A DNA stretch of 64,000 nt from Bradyrhizobium sp. Y36 (GTDB taxonomy: Bacteria > Pseudomonadota > Alphaproteobacteria > Rhizobiales > Xanthobacteraceae): assembly GCF_002531575.1 (NCBI RefSeq), contig NZ_NWTI01000011.1, positions 150,429-214,428 of the forward strand, in the 5' to 3' direction. The notes under the pieces were generated by a model, which was not told the DNA's origin, did not search any database, and saw nothing but the letters and a program-made list of their open reading frames with translations. Made by a program: the position numbers and the translations under genes. Of the stretch, positions 25,528-38,661 are shown piece after piece (the first letter of the stretch is position 1; each line of letters starts with the position of its first letter).

Positions 25528-27078
25528 TCAGGCATTGGCGACTTTCTTGTCGACCTCGGAGGCGACCGAGAATTCATTGCGCAAGGTCGGCTTGTGGATC
25601 TTGCCGGTGGCGTTGCGCGGCAGCGCGTCAACGAAGCGGATCTGGCGTGGGCATTTGAAGCGCGCCAGATTGGCCGCGCAATGCGCGAAGACGTCGGCCT
25701 CGGTCAGCTTCTGGCCTGGCTTGACCGCGACGATGGCAAGGCCGACCTCGCCCCATTGCGGATCGGGAATGCCAATCACGGCAGCTTCGGCGATGGCATT
25801 GAGCTGATGCAGGACGTTCTCGACCTCGGCCGGATAGACGTTCTCGCCGCCGGAGATGTACATGTCCTTCCAGCGGTCGACGATGTAGTAGAAGCCTTCC
25901 TCGTCGACGCGCGTCGCATCGCCGGTGTGCAGCCAGCCGTCGGTGAAGGAGGTCTTGTTCGCCTCAGGCCTGTTCCAGTAGCCGGGTGTGATGTTGGGTC
26001 CCTTGACCCAGAGTTCACCGAGCTCGCCGACATCGGCATCGCTGCCGTCGGGGCGCACGATGCGGACTTCAGTATGCAGCACCGGCTTGCCGGCGGAGCC
26101 TGCTTTCCGCGCCGCATCCTCTCGGTCGAGCACCAGCACGGCCGGCGAGGTCTCGGTCATGCCGTAGCCCTGCTGCAGCGCGACGCCGCGCGCTTCCCAC
26201 ACCTTCAGCAGCGGCACCGGCATCGGCGCGCCGCCGACACCACCGACGATCAGCCGGCCAAGGTCAGTCGTCGCGAAGGCCGGGTGTTGCGCCATGAACT
26301 GGTAGATCGCGGGCACGCCGAAGAACACGTTGATCCCTTGCGCGGGATCGTTGATCAGGCCGAGCGCGATGCCGGGATCGAAGGCGCGCATGATCATGAC
26401 GGTACCGCCGGCGTGCAGCACCGGATTGGTGTAGCAATTCAGCCCGCCGGTGTGGAACAGCGGCAGCACGGTGAGCAGCACCGAGGCCGGGCCGATGCAG
26501 GCGGGGCCGCCGAGATTGACGCAATTCCAGAAGGTCATGCCATGGGTGATGGTGGCGCCCTTCGGATGTCCCGTCGTGCCCGACGTGTACATGATGGTCG
26601 AGACGTCATCGAGCGTGACCTCCTCGGCGCGTGCGAGCGGCTTTGCGGCGGCGATGCCGGCCTCGTAGGATCCGCCGGGACCGAGCAAGAGGCTGGTCGG
26701 GATGTTGCAGAGCTTTGCCACGCTCAGCGCCGTCTCGGCGAGATCGGTATCGTGGATCATCACCTTCGGCGCGCAGTCGCCGGTGATGAACTGGAGCTCG
26801 GGAACGGTGAGGCGGGTGTTCAGCGGCACGAAGATCGCGCCCAGGCGGCCGCAGGCGAACTGCACCTCCAGCGTATCGGTCGTGTTCAACGCCAGCACGG
26901 CGACACGGTCGCCGCGCGCAACGTTCAACGTGGTTCGCAGGAACGAGGCGAGGCGCGAGACACGGCCGTCGAGCTGCGAATAGGTGAAGCGGCGCTCGCT
27001 CGCGAGGTCGATCACCGCAACCTTGTCAGGCGTGCGGCGGCCATGGTGGATGATCCAGTCGTAGTAACGAACGGCCAA
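25528..27078 (-). CDS. AMP-forming acyl-CoA synthetase (fatty-acid/aromatic-acid CoA ligase)
   Basis: A 516-residue ANL-superfamily enzyme that activates a carboxylic acid as acyl-AMP and then acyl-CoA. Motifs: phosphate loop YTSGTTGHPKGA, the YGMTETSP block, DGWLHTGD, YYIVDRWKDMYISGGENVYPAEVE and the catalytic lysine in PRNATGKIHKPTL. The start appears to be TTG at 27078 (LAVRYYDW), 5 bp after a GGGAGGA ribosome binding site. It is divergent from two acyl-CoA dehydrogenase genes, which suggests one catabolic route for an imported acid. Chain length and substrate are undetermined. Confidence 0.88.
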   Translation of the reverse strand: MAVRYYDWIIHHGRRTPDKVAVIDLASERRFTYSQLDGRVSRLASFLRTTLNVARGDRVAVLALNTTDTLEVQFACGRLGAIFVPLNTRLTVPELQFITGDCAPKVMIHDTDLAETALSVAKLCNIPTSLLLGPGGSYEAGIAAAKPLARAEEVTLDDVSTIMYTSGTTGHPKGATITHGMTFWNCVNLGGPACIGPASVLLTVLPLFHTGGLNCYTNPVLHAGGTVMIMRAFDPGIALGLINDPAQGINVFFGVPAIYQFMAQHPAFATTDLGRLIVGGVGGAPMPVPLLKVWEARGVALQQGYGMTETSPAVLVLDREDAARKAGSAGKPVLHTEVRIVRPDGSDADVGELGELWVKGPNITPGYWNRPEANKTSFTDGWLHTGDATRVDEEGFYYIVDRWKDMYISGGENVYPAEVENVLHQLNAIAEAAVIGIPDPQWGEVGLAIVAVKPGQKLTEADVFAHCAANLARFKCPRQIRFVDALPRNATGKIHKPTLRNEFSVASEVDKKVANA

Positions 27079-27344
27079 AATTCCTCCCTCGGCGGTCTTG
27101 TGCCGCCCTCTTTCTTATTGCCCGTGCACCATGCCCGGCGTGGCCCTGAGGCCAGCCGGAGTCTGTGCAGCAACGCTTTTTTGCGCCAGAGTTGGCCTGC
27201 GTGCGGGGAAAATCGTCTTGCGTTGAGTTGCTAGGCTGCTTCCGCACCGGGGGCCTCCGCTCCAGTCAGCCACTCCGCGCAAGTGAGCCGCCAAGGTTCC
27301 AGCCATGGTTGCGGCGACGAATCCGTCCTTGAGGCGAGAGTGCG

Positions 27345-28481
27345 ATGAGAAGCCCGTTCTATACCGCCGAGCATGACGCCTTCCGCGAGGTGATGCGCCG
27401 CTTCGTCGAGAAGGAGATCACCCCGTTCGCCCATGAGTGGGACGAGGCCGGCGAATTCCCGCGCGTGCTCTATCGCAAGGCGGCCGAGATCGGCCTGTTG
27501 GGACTGGGATTTCCCGAGGAATATGGCGGGATCGCCGCCGACCAGTTCATGAAGATCGTGGCCAGCCAGGAGCTGGCGCGGGCCGGCGCCGGCGGCGTCA
27601 GCGCCAGCCTGATGAGCCACACCATCGGCTCGCCGCCGATCGCGCGGGCCGCGCGCCCCGAGGTGAAGGCCCGCGTGCTGCCGCAGGTGTTGGCGGGCGA
27701 CAAGATCTCCGCGCTCGCGATCACCGAGCCCGGCGGCGGCTCCGATGTCGCAAACCTCCGCACCCGGGCGCGGCGCGACGGGGATCACTACGTCGTGAGC
27801 GGCGAAAAGACCTTCATCACGTCAGGCGTCCGCGCCGATTATCTGACCGTTGCGGTGCGTACGGGCGGCGAGGGCGCCGGCGGTGTCAGCCTGCTCCTGA
27901 TCGAAGGCGACACGCCCGGCCTGTCGCGGACAAAACTGAAGAAGATGGGCTGGTGGGCCTCCGACACCGCGACGCTGCATTTCGACGAATGCCGCGTGCC
28001 GGCCGAAAACCTGATCGGCGAGGAGGGCCAGGGCTTCAAGATCATCATGCAGAACTTCAACAGCGAGCGCATGGGCATGGCGGCGGGCTGCACCGGCTTC
28101 GCCCGGGTCTGCCTCGACGAGGCCATCGCCTATGCCAAGGAGCGCAAGACCTTTGGCAAGCCGCTCGCCCAGCACCAGGTCATCAGGCACAAGATCGTCG
28201 ACATGGCGCAGAAGGTGGCGGCCTCGCAGGCGATGCTGGAGATGCTGGCCTGGCGCCTCGAGCAGGGCGAGAGCCCGGTCGCCGAGATCTGCATGATGAA
28301 GAATCAGGCGACGCAGACCATGGCGTTCTGTGCCTCGGAGGCCGTTCAGATCTTCGGTGGCGCCGGCTTCATGCGCGGCATCAAGGCCGAGCGCATCTAC
28401 CGCGAGGTCAAGGTCAACGCCATCGGCGGCGGCACCGAGGAGATCATGAAGGATCTGGCGTCGCGGCAGATGGGGTTGTGA
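27345..28481 (+). CDS. Acyl-CoA dehydrogenase
   Basis: A 378-residue flavoprotein that introduces an alpha-beta double bond in acyl-CoA and passes electrons to ETF. FAD/substrate motifs ALAITEPGGGSDVANL and KTFITSGVRADY are present, as is a C-terminal EAVQIFGGAGFMRGI block. The catalytic carboxylate region IGGGTEEIMKDL fits the short-chain/isovaleryl-type family. ATG 27345 is 266 bp from the divergent ligase start, leaving room for a shared control region. It is followed by a 116-bp spacer containing a palindromic repeat and then a second dehydrogenase. Confidence 0.9.
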   Translation: MRSPFYTAEHDAFREVMRRFVEKEITPFAHEWDEAGEFPRVLYRKAAEIGLLGLGFPEEYGGIAADQFMKIVASQELARAGAGGVSASLMSHTIGSPPIARAARPEVKARVLPQVLAGDKISALAITEPGGGSDVANLRTRARRDGDHYVVSGEKTFITSGVRADYLTVAVRTGGEGAGGVSLLLIEGDTPGLSRTKLKKMGWWASDTATLHFDECRVPAENLIGEEGQGFKIIMQNFNSERMGMAAGCTGFARVCLDEAIAYAKERKTFGKPLAQHQVIRHKIVDMAQKVAASQAMLEMLAWRLEQGESPVAEICMMKNQATQTMAFCASEAVQIFGGAGFMRGIKAERIYREVKVNAIGGGTEEIMKDLASRQMGL

Positions 28482-28485
28482 CAAT

Positions 28486-28585
28486 CGTCGTCCCGGGGCG
28501 CGCGAAGCGCGAACCCGGGACCTGGAGCTGAGTCCTGACATATCGAGATTCCGGGTTCGGCGCGGTGCGCCGCCCCGGAATGACG
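28486..28585. repeat. Double-hairpin dispersed repeat, family B copy 1
   Basis: Two adjacent imperfect hairpins, each with outer stem CCCGGG or TTCCGGG and inner GCGCGAAGCGCG-like arms, bounded by CGTCGTCCCGG on the left and CCGGAATGACG on the right. The same layout recurs at 30423-30517 and 32531-32611. Confidence 0.75.
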
Positions 28586-28596
28586 AAGAGGAAAGA

Positions 28597-29759
<1,163 letters not shown>

Positions 29760-29760
<1 letters not shown>

Positions 29761-30416
29761 TGATCACGCTCTATCATTGCGATGCCGCACGCTCGTTCCG
29801 TCCACTCTGGATGCTGGAGGAGATGGGGCTGCCCTATGAGCTGAAGATGCTGCCGTTCCCGCCGCGGGTCTTCGCCAAGGAATATCTGGCGATCAATCCG
29901 CTCGGCACGATTCCCTTCATGGTCGACGGCGAGACGAAGATGACGGAGTCCTCCGGCATCTGCCATTACCTCGGCACGAGATATGCTCCGACGCCCTTGA
30001 TGGTGGACGTCGCGGACCCCGCCTACGGCGCGTTCCTGAACTGGATGTATTTCAGCGACGCCACGTTAACCTTTCCGCAGACGCTGGTGCTCAGATACAC
30101 CCAGCTCGAGCCGGAGGAGCGGCGCAATCCGCAGGTCGCGGGCGACTACGCAAAATGGTTCTTGGGCCGCCTGCGCGCCGTCGAGGCAGCCACCGCAAAT
30201 GCTGAAACCTTGTGCGCCGGTCGGTTCACCGCCGCCGACATTGTCATCGGCTACGCACTTCGGCTGGCCGAGAATATCGGCCTCGCCAAGGATTTCGGGC
30301 CAAATGTCGCAGCCTATTGGGGGCGCTTGCAGCAGCGCGACGGGTTCAAGCGCGCCGTTGCTGCGGAGCAGAAGGCCGGCGCCGAGCAGAATGTTGCGCC
30401 GCGTGTGAGGGCGTAA
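29760..30416 (+). CDS. Glutathione S-transferase family protein
   Basis: A 218-residue cytosolic protein. The N-terminal thioredoxin-like domain (about 1-80) has ITLYHCDAARSFRPLWMLEE and the glutathione-binding ESSGICHYL. The C-terminal helical domain ends at FKRAVAAEQKAG. ATG 29760 overlaps the upstream stop, so translation is coupled to the acyl-CoA dehydrogenase. A role in thiol conjugation or isomerisation of an intermediate is plausible; there is no direct evidence. Confidence 0.85.
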
Positions 30417-30422
30417 GGGATG

Positions 30423-30517
30423 CTGTCATTCCGGTAGCGCGCAATAATGCGCCCCCGGAAGCTCGAAGTTGTCGCGCGAGGTTCCGGGCCGCCCTTCGGT
30501 TGTCCCGGAACGGCGCT
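30423..30517. repeat. Double-hairpin dispersed repeat, family B copy 2
   Basis: Starts with CTGTCATTCCGG and ends with TCCCGGAACGGCG, with two internal hairpins as in the other B copies but a different inner arm (TAGCGCGCAATAATGCGCC). It follows the GST stop by 7 bp. Confidence 0.65.
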
Positions 30518-30622
30518 TTTTTGCGCGTCCATGACAGCGCTATCCCGTCGTGACAGCGCCCAAATTTCCGCTAAGGTGACCTCCGTCCGCAGCGGCCAGA
30601 GAGCCGCGCGAGGAGGAGCCCA

Positions 30623-31423
30623 ATGGAATATAACGGTCGCGAATCCGACCATCTGATGCTGATCACACCGGAGCGGGTGTTTTATGCGGGCCTGCTCGGT
30701 CGCCCCCGTAAGCGGACCCCGGGCTGTTGCCATGTCTATGTGGCGGTGAAGGGCAATCTGCACCTGACCATCGACGACGTCCTCGCCACCGGCGAGCTGT
30801 TCGTCACCCTGCCGAACCAGCGGCATTCCATTGCCAGCGACTATCGCACCGCGATCAGCGTGACGCTCGAGCCCGAGAGCATGCCGGATGGCGTGATCGA
30901 GGCCCTGGCCGCACGGCTGACCGGGCCCGATCAGGCCGTCTACGCCCGAAAAGTCCTCGCCGCTTACACATTGCTGCGCCAGCGCCGTTACGGCGACATC
31001 ACCACCGCCGAGTTCGACGAGATGTGCTTCGGCGAGGCGCTGCCGCGCCGCGTGCTCGATCCGCGCGTGATGCGCGCGGTTGCGCGCATCGGGCGTTTCT
31101 CCGGCGAGCCGGTGACGGCCGACACCTGCGCGGCCGAAGCCGGGCTCTCGGCCTCGCGCTTCCTGCATCTGTTCAAGGAGGAGACCGGCATCTCGTTCCG
31201 CTCCTTCCGCGCCTGGAAGCGTGCGCGGCATCTGCTGCACTTCGCCAACCAGGATCTCAACCTCGCCCATCTCGCACAGGACATCGGCTATCCCGACTCC
31301 ACCCATTTCAGTCACTCGATCCGCCGTTTCTACGGGTTGAAGCCGCGCGCGATCTTCGTCGGCTCGCGGGATCTTGCGATCTATCGCAGCACCGAGACGG
31401 TACGATTGGCGGAAGCGAGTTAA
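30623..31423 (+). CDS. AraC-family transcriptional regulator
   Basis: A 266-residue regulator. The N-terminal 140 residues form a cupin-like ligand domain; the C-terminal 100 form the double helix-turn-helix (TADTCAAEAGLSASRFLHLFKEETG and LAHLAQDIGYPDSTHFSHSIRRFYG). ATG 30623 is preceded by GGAGGAGCCCA. It is embedded in the acyl-CoA cluster and is a good candidate for its local regulator. Both flanking spacers contain dispersed repeats. Confidence 0.9.
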   Translation: MEYNGRESDHLMLITPERVFYAGLLGRPRKRTPGCCHVYVAVKGNLHLTIDDVLATGELFVTLPNQRHSIASDYRTAISVTLEPESMPDGVIEALAARLTGPDQAVYARKVLAAYTLLRQRRYGDITTAEFDEMCFGEALPRRVLDPRVMRAVARIGRFSGEPVTADTCAAEAGLSASRFLHLFKEETGISFRSFRAWKRARHLLHFANQDLNLAHLAQDIGYPDSTHFSHSIRRFYGLKPRAIFVGSRDLAIYRSTETVRLAEAS

Positions 31424-31432
31424 CGCTGCTCC

Positions 31433-31556
31433 CGTAGGGTGGGCAAAGGCGCTCTTGCGCCGTGCCCACCACCTTTCGGAAATTGGCAAAGACGTGGGCA
31501 CGCTTCCGCCTCCGCTCTTCGAGCTACGGCGGACAAGTCGCTTTGCCCACCCTACG
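31433..31556. repeat. Long dispersed palindrome, family C
   Basis: Outer arms CGTAGGGTGGGCAAAG and CTTTGCCCACCCTACG are perfect 16-bp inverted repeats enclosing a second nested region with GTGGGCAC and GTGCCCAC. It starts 10 bp after the AraC stop. The transcript would fold into one long hairpin that could work as a terminator or RNA-stabilising end. Confidence 0.85.
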
Positions 31557-31655
31557 AATTCCTGCCCATTTTTCAGCTTCTCCGCGCAAGAAGCCGCATG
31601 CCCTGCATCACATGATCGCGTTCGTTGAATTCTCAACGTGCGAGACATTTTTGGC

Positions 31656-32522
31656 ATGAGCGACAAGGCCGTCATCACCTGCGCGCTGAACGGCGTGCTC
31701 ACCGACCCCAAGCAGCACAACGTGCCCGTGACGCCCGAGCAAATGGCGCGCGAGGCCAAGTCTGCGTTCGATGCCGGTGCGTCCGTCATGCACATCCATC
31801 TGCGCCAGCAGGCGCCGGGCAAGGGGCATCTGCCGTCCTGGGAGGTCGCGGTCAGCAAGGAGATTCAGCAGGCGATCCGCGAGGCCTGCCCCGGCGTCAT
31901 CATCAACCACACCTCCGGCGTGTCAGGGCCGAACTATTCCGGCGCGCTCGACTGCATTCGCGAAACGAAGCCGGAGATCGCGGCCTGCAACGCCGGCTCG
32001 CTGAATTACCTGAAGGTCAAGGCCGACAACACCTGGGCCTGGCCGCCGATGATGTTCGACAACGCCGTCGAGAAGGTGAAGGACTATCTCGACGTCATGA
32101 ACGCCGTCGGTACCATTCCGGAGTTCGAGTGCTTCGACGTCGGCATCGTCCGCTGCGTCGGCATGTACCACCAGGTCGGGATGTACAAAGGACCCCTCGA
32201 ATACAATTTCGTCATGGGCGTCGCCTCCGGCATGCCCGCTGATCCTGAATTGCTGCCGATCCTGATCAAGCTGAAACGGCCGGAAGCGCAGTTTCAGGTC
32301 ACCGCCATCGGCCGCGAAGAGATCTGGCCACTGCACCAGCGCTGCGCCGAGCTCGGCGGCCATCTGCGCACCGGCCTCGAAGACGCCTTCTATCTCGCCG
32401 ATGGCAAGAAGGTGACGTCGAACGGCCAGCTGATCGAGGCCATCGCCGCCTGCGCGCGCCGTGCCGGTCGCGAGATCGCGAGCCCCGCCGAAGCGCGGAA
32501 GATCTTTGGGACGAATCGCTAG
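31656..32522 (+). CDS. Beta-keto acid cleavage enzyme (BKACE, DUF849 family)
   Basis: A 288-residue zinc-dependent enzyme of the family founded by 3-keto-5-aminohexanoate cleavage enzyme (Kce). The family exchanges a beta-keto acid with acetyl-CoA to give acetoacetate and a new acyl-CoA. Zinc ligands are seen in MHIHLR (two histidines) near residue 43. NHTSG, NAGSLNY and EFECFDVG follow in the family order, with an LRTGLEDAFY block near the end. ATG 31656 is preferred to a GTG at 31638 because the family usually begins with a short leader before VITCALNG. Reading context with the carboxylase genes downstream, it may cleave a keto-acid product of that pathway; this is inference. Confidence 0.85.
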   Translation: MSDKAVITCALNGVLTDPKQHNVPVTPEQMAREAKSAFDAGASVMHIHLRQQAPGKGHLPSWEVAVSKEIQQAIREACPGVIINHTSGVSGPNYSGALDCIRETKPEIAACNAGSLNYLKVKADNTWAWPPMMFDNAVEKVKDYLDVMNAVGTIPEFECFDVGIVRCVGMYHQVGMYKGPLEYNFVMGVASGMPADPELLPILIKLKRPEAQFQVTAIGREEIWPLHQRCAELGGHLRTGLEDAFYLADGKKVTSNGQLIEAIAACARRAGREIASPAEARKIFGTNR

Positions 32523-32530
32523 TCACATCC

Positions 32531-32611
32531 TGTCATTCCGGGGCACGCGAAGCGTGAACCCGGAATCTCGAGGTTCCGGGTTCGATGCTGTCGCATCGCC
32601 CCGGAACGACG
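32531..32611. repeat. Double-hairpin dispersed repeat, family B copy 3
   Basis: Starts TGTCATTCCGGGGCACGC and ends CCCCGGAACGACGG. Two hairpins, with arms GCACGCGAAGCGTG and GATGCTGTCGCATC. It occupies nearly the whole gap between the cleavage-enzyme stop (32522) and the carboxylase start (32625). Confidence 0.75.
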
Positions 32612-32624
32612 GAGCAAGTTGAAC

Positions 32625-34237
32625 GTGTCCATTCTCGAAAACACCATCTCCCCCGGCAGTGCCGCCTACCACGCCAACCGCGACGGCATGCTCGGCTTGA
32701 TCGACCGCATGCGCGCGCTGGAAGAGCGCACGCGGGCGGCGTCGGCGGCGGCAAAGGACCGCTTCCACAAGCGCGGCCAGCTGCTGCCGCGCGAGCGCGT
32801 GGCGCTGGTGCTCGATCCCGGTGCGCCCTTCATCGAGCTGTCGACGCTCGCCGGCTACATGTTCGACGTGCCGGACGCGAACAAGAGCGTGCCGGGCGGC
32901 GGCGTCATCGCCGGCATCGGCTTCGTCTCGGGCATCCGCTGCATGGTCAGCGCCAATGACGCCGGCATCGATGCCGGCGCGCTGCAGCCTTTCGGCCTCG
33001 ACAAGACGCTGCGGGTGCAGGAGCTGGCGCTCGAGAACAAGCTGCCTTACGTCCAACTGGTCGAGAGCGCCGGCGCCAATCTGTTGCGCTACCGCGTCGA
33101 GGACTTTGTCCGCGGCGGCAACATTTTTCGCAATCTGGCGCGACTCTCGGCGGCCGGACTTCCCGTCGTCACCGTCACGCATGGCTCGTCCACTGCGGGC
33201 GGTGCCTACCAGACCGGCCTGTCCGACTACATCGTCATGGTGCGCGGCCGTACCCGCGCCTTCCTTGCCGGGCCGCCGCTACTGAAGGCCGCGACCGGCG
33301 AGATCGCGACCGAGGAGGAGCTCGGCGGCGCCGAGATGCACACGCAGGTTTCGGGCCTCGGCGACTATCTCGCCGAGGACGATCGCGACGCCTTGCGCAT
33401 CGCCCGCGAGATCATGGCGGCGATGCAATGGGAGCGGCCGGGTCGGGTGGCGCCGGAATTCAAGCCGCCACGCTACGAGCAGGACGAACTGCTCGGCATC
33501 ATGCCGATGGACCACAAACGCCCGGTCGACATGAAGCAGGTGATCGCGCGCATCGTCGATGATTCCGATTTCACCGAGATGGCGCCGAATTACGGCCCGG
33601 CCACCGTCTGCGGCCATGCCCGCATCGAGGGCCAGGCCATCGGCATCATCACCAACAACGGGCCGCTCGACCCCGCCGGCGCCAACAAGGCGACGCATTT
33701 CATCCAGGCCTGCTGCCAGACCCGCACGCCGATCCTCTATCTCAACAACACCACGGGCTACATGGTCGGCAAGGCCTATGAGGAAGCCGGCATGATCAAG
33801 CACGGTTCCAAGATGATCCAGGCGGTGACCTCGGCAACGGTGCCGCAGATCACCATCTATTGCGGCGCCTCGTTCGGCGCCGGCAATTACGGCATGTGCG
33901 GCCGCGGCTTCCATCCGCGCTTCTGCTTCTCATGGCCGAACGCCAAGACCGCGGTGATGGGCGGCGAGCAGGCGGCCGAGACCATGGCCATCGTCACCGA
34001 GGCCGCCGCCGCCCGTCGCGGCAAGCCGATCGAGAAGGACAAGCTGGACGCCATGAAGGCGCAGATCATCGGCGTGTTCGATGGGCAGATGGATGTGTTC
34101 TCGACCAGCGCGCGCGTGCTCGACGATGGTGTGATCGATCCACGCGACACCCGCGCGGTGCTGTCCGAGGTGCTCGCAATCTGCCGCGAGGGCGATGCGC
34201 GCACACCTCAGCGCATGCAGTTTTCGGTGGCCCGCCC

Positions 34238-34241
<4 letters not shown>
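32625..34241 (+). CDS. Acyl-CoA carboxylase, carboxyltransferase (beta) subunit, methylcrotonyl/geranyl-CoA type
   Basis: A 538-residue subunit that transfers carboxyl from carboxybiotin to an acyl-CoA. GTG 32625 is preferred to TTG 32619 because the GGAG ribosome binding site at 32611 is then 10 bp away. Acyl-CoA and biotin-binding landmarks: SANDAGIDAGALQPFG and GGAYQTGLSDYIVMV in the N half, with FGAGNYGMCGRGFHPRF and SWPNAKTAVMGGEQAAE in the C half. LNNTTGYMVG and GMIKHGSKMIQAVT resemble the geranyl-CoA carboxylase AtuC subgroup as I remember it, and 538 residues is its usual length. Methylcrotonyl-CoA carboxylase is the alternative. The stop overlaps the start of the biotin-carboxylase subunit (ATGA). 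Confidence 0.85.
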
Positions 34242-36226
<1,985 letters not shown>

Positions 36227-36230
36227 GCGG

Positions 36231-36644
36231 CTACGAACACTTCCTGAAATAGCGGTAGATGTCAGGCGCCCGCATCCAGATGAAGTCCTGGGTGAGGCCG
36301 CCATGGGCATTGATCCAGGAGGTGATGTCCGCCGAATAGGCACGGCGCAGCGTCGTCGTGGCGTCAGCCCGGTGCGCCAGATGGAAACCGAAACTCGCCT
36401 CCGGGGTGACGCAGATCCGGCTGCGGGGAATGCGGCCCAGCAGAACGGTGCAGGCGGACTGGCAGGAGCCGACGATGCGGACGTTCACGCCCTGACGCGC
36501 GAGTTCGGTCCAGCGCGCATTGTAGGCCGCGACCGATCCACCGTGATTGTCGGAGACGTCGATCGTCTCCGCGCGGGCGGCGGTGCAACTGGCTGACATG
36601 AAAAGGAGGCCAACCAGGCCGGTCAGGAATTTGGATAGAGGCAT
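36231..36644 (-). CDS. Small exported protein with ClpP-like GSCQSAC motif, function unknown
   Basis: A 137-residue protein. ATG 36644 is chosen because it gives a Sec signal (PLSKFLTGLVGLLFMSAS, then AARAE cleavage region). The mature part has VRIVGSCQSACTVLLGRIPRSRICV and FGFHLAHRA, reminiscent of a ClpP/crotonase-type nucleophile-elbow family in which a small residue follows the active-site loop. The usual full catalytic set is not evident in such a short protein. Two cysteine pairs suggest periplasmic disulphides. No adjacent partner genes. Confidence 0.6.
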   Translation of the reverse strand: MPLSKFLTGLVGLLFMSASCTAARAETIDVSDNHGGSVAAYNARWTELARQGVNVRIVGSCQSACTVLLGRIPRSRICVTPEASFGFHLAHRADATTTLRRAYSADITSWINAHGGLTQDFIWMRAPDIYRYFRKCS

Positions 36645-36830
36645 CACCGGATCCATCCGTTGAAGAGCGCGTCGATCATGGCACAGCAAGCCTGACACCA
36701 AATGGATCGATCGCGTGTGTGCGAACTCACAAGCAGATCTTTCCGCCGAGCCTCCGCTTCCCGCAAAGGGGCCGGAATTCCCAATAATTTCAATTGGATT
36801 CGTGCCTCAGAGAGCGGTCGGTCAAAATCG

Positions 36831-36882
36831 ATATTGAACAACGTTCAATATCTGGCTATAGATATTGAACAATGTTCAATTT
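36831..36882. promoter_or_regulatory. Two tandem near-identical palindromic operators overlapping a promoter
   Basis: Palindromes at 36831-36851 and 36862-36882 share the core ATTGAACAAYGTTCAAT, 31 bp apart centre to centre (about three helical turns). A promoter can be fitted between them: TTGAAC at 36834 inside the first copy, a 17-bp spacer and TATAGA at 36857, overlapping the start of the second copy. The second copy ends 12 bp before the ATG at 36894. Layout is that of repression by a dimeric TetR-like factor; the regulator gene is not in the immediate vicinity. Confidence 0.75.
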
Positions 36883-37659
36883 GGGAGCCTTCCATGCGCG
36901 CCGATGACCCCGCCGAAGCGAATGCCGCCACGCTTCCCTCCATCACGCGCCGGCTCCCGGTCGGCACGCTGGCCGCCCGTGAAAAATATCTGATCGGCGG
37001 CCTCGTCGTCCTGGCACTGGCGGCGCTCCTGGCACCCCCGCTGCCCGCCGCCGCCTGGCACATCCCGCACTTCGTCGATGGCCGCGCCTGGCTCGGCGTG
37101 CCCAACGCCGGCGACGTCTTGAGCAATCTCGCCTTCCTCGCGATGGGCGTCTGGGGCTCGGAGCGGCTGCGCGGCCGCGTTGACGCGCCCGTCGGGGCAA
37201 GCTGGTTCTTCGTGGGGCTGATCCTCACCTGCCTGGGCTCAGGCTTCTATCATCTCGACCCCGACGTGCCGCAGCGGCTCATCGCCGATCGTCTGGGCAT
37301 GGCCGTGGCGTTCGCAGGATTCCTGGGCATCGCGGCCAGCGAGCGCATCAGCCTGCGCGCAGGCGAGGCGGTGCTGGTGCTGATGATGATCGCGGGCCTG
37401 TTGGCTGCCTGGGTGGCCCGCGACAATCTCACGCCGTGGGTGGCCGTGCAGTTTGGTGGCATGGCGCTCGCCATGGGCCTGGCGTTGACGCCTCCCCGGC
37501 TCGATGCGCTCGGCCTGCCGCTCCGCGGCGTGATTGTCTTCTACGTGCTGGCCAAGCTCTTCGAGCTGGGTGACGCGATGATCTTCGAAGCGACCGGGCA
37601 CATCGTTTCGGGCCACACACTCAAGCATCTCTCTGCTGCGCTCGCAGCGTGGCCGGTGA

Positions 37660-38657
<998 letters not shown>

Positions 38658-38661
<4 letters not shown>

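Noticed and set aside
24211..27234. Open frame of about 1000 codons on the plus strand opposite the binding protein and acyl-CoA ligase
   Set aside because: Spans two real minus-strand genes and the terminators between them; composition is the mirror of their codons and no domain is recognisable.
28486..28585. Transposable element with coding capacity
   Set aside because: Only hairpins of about 100 bp; no transposase frame or target duplication visible.
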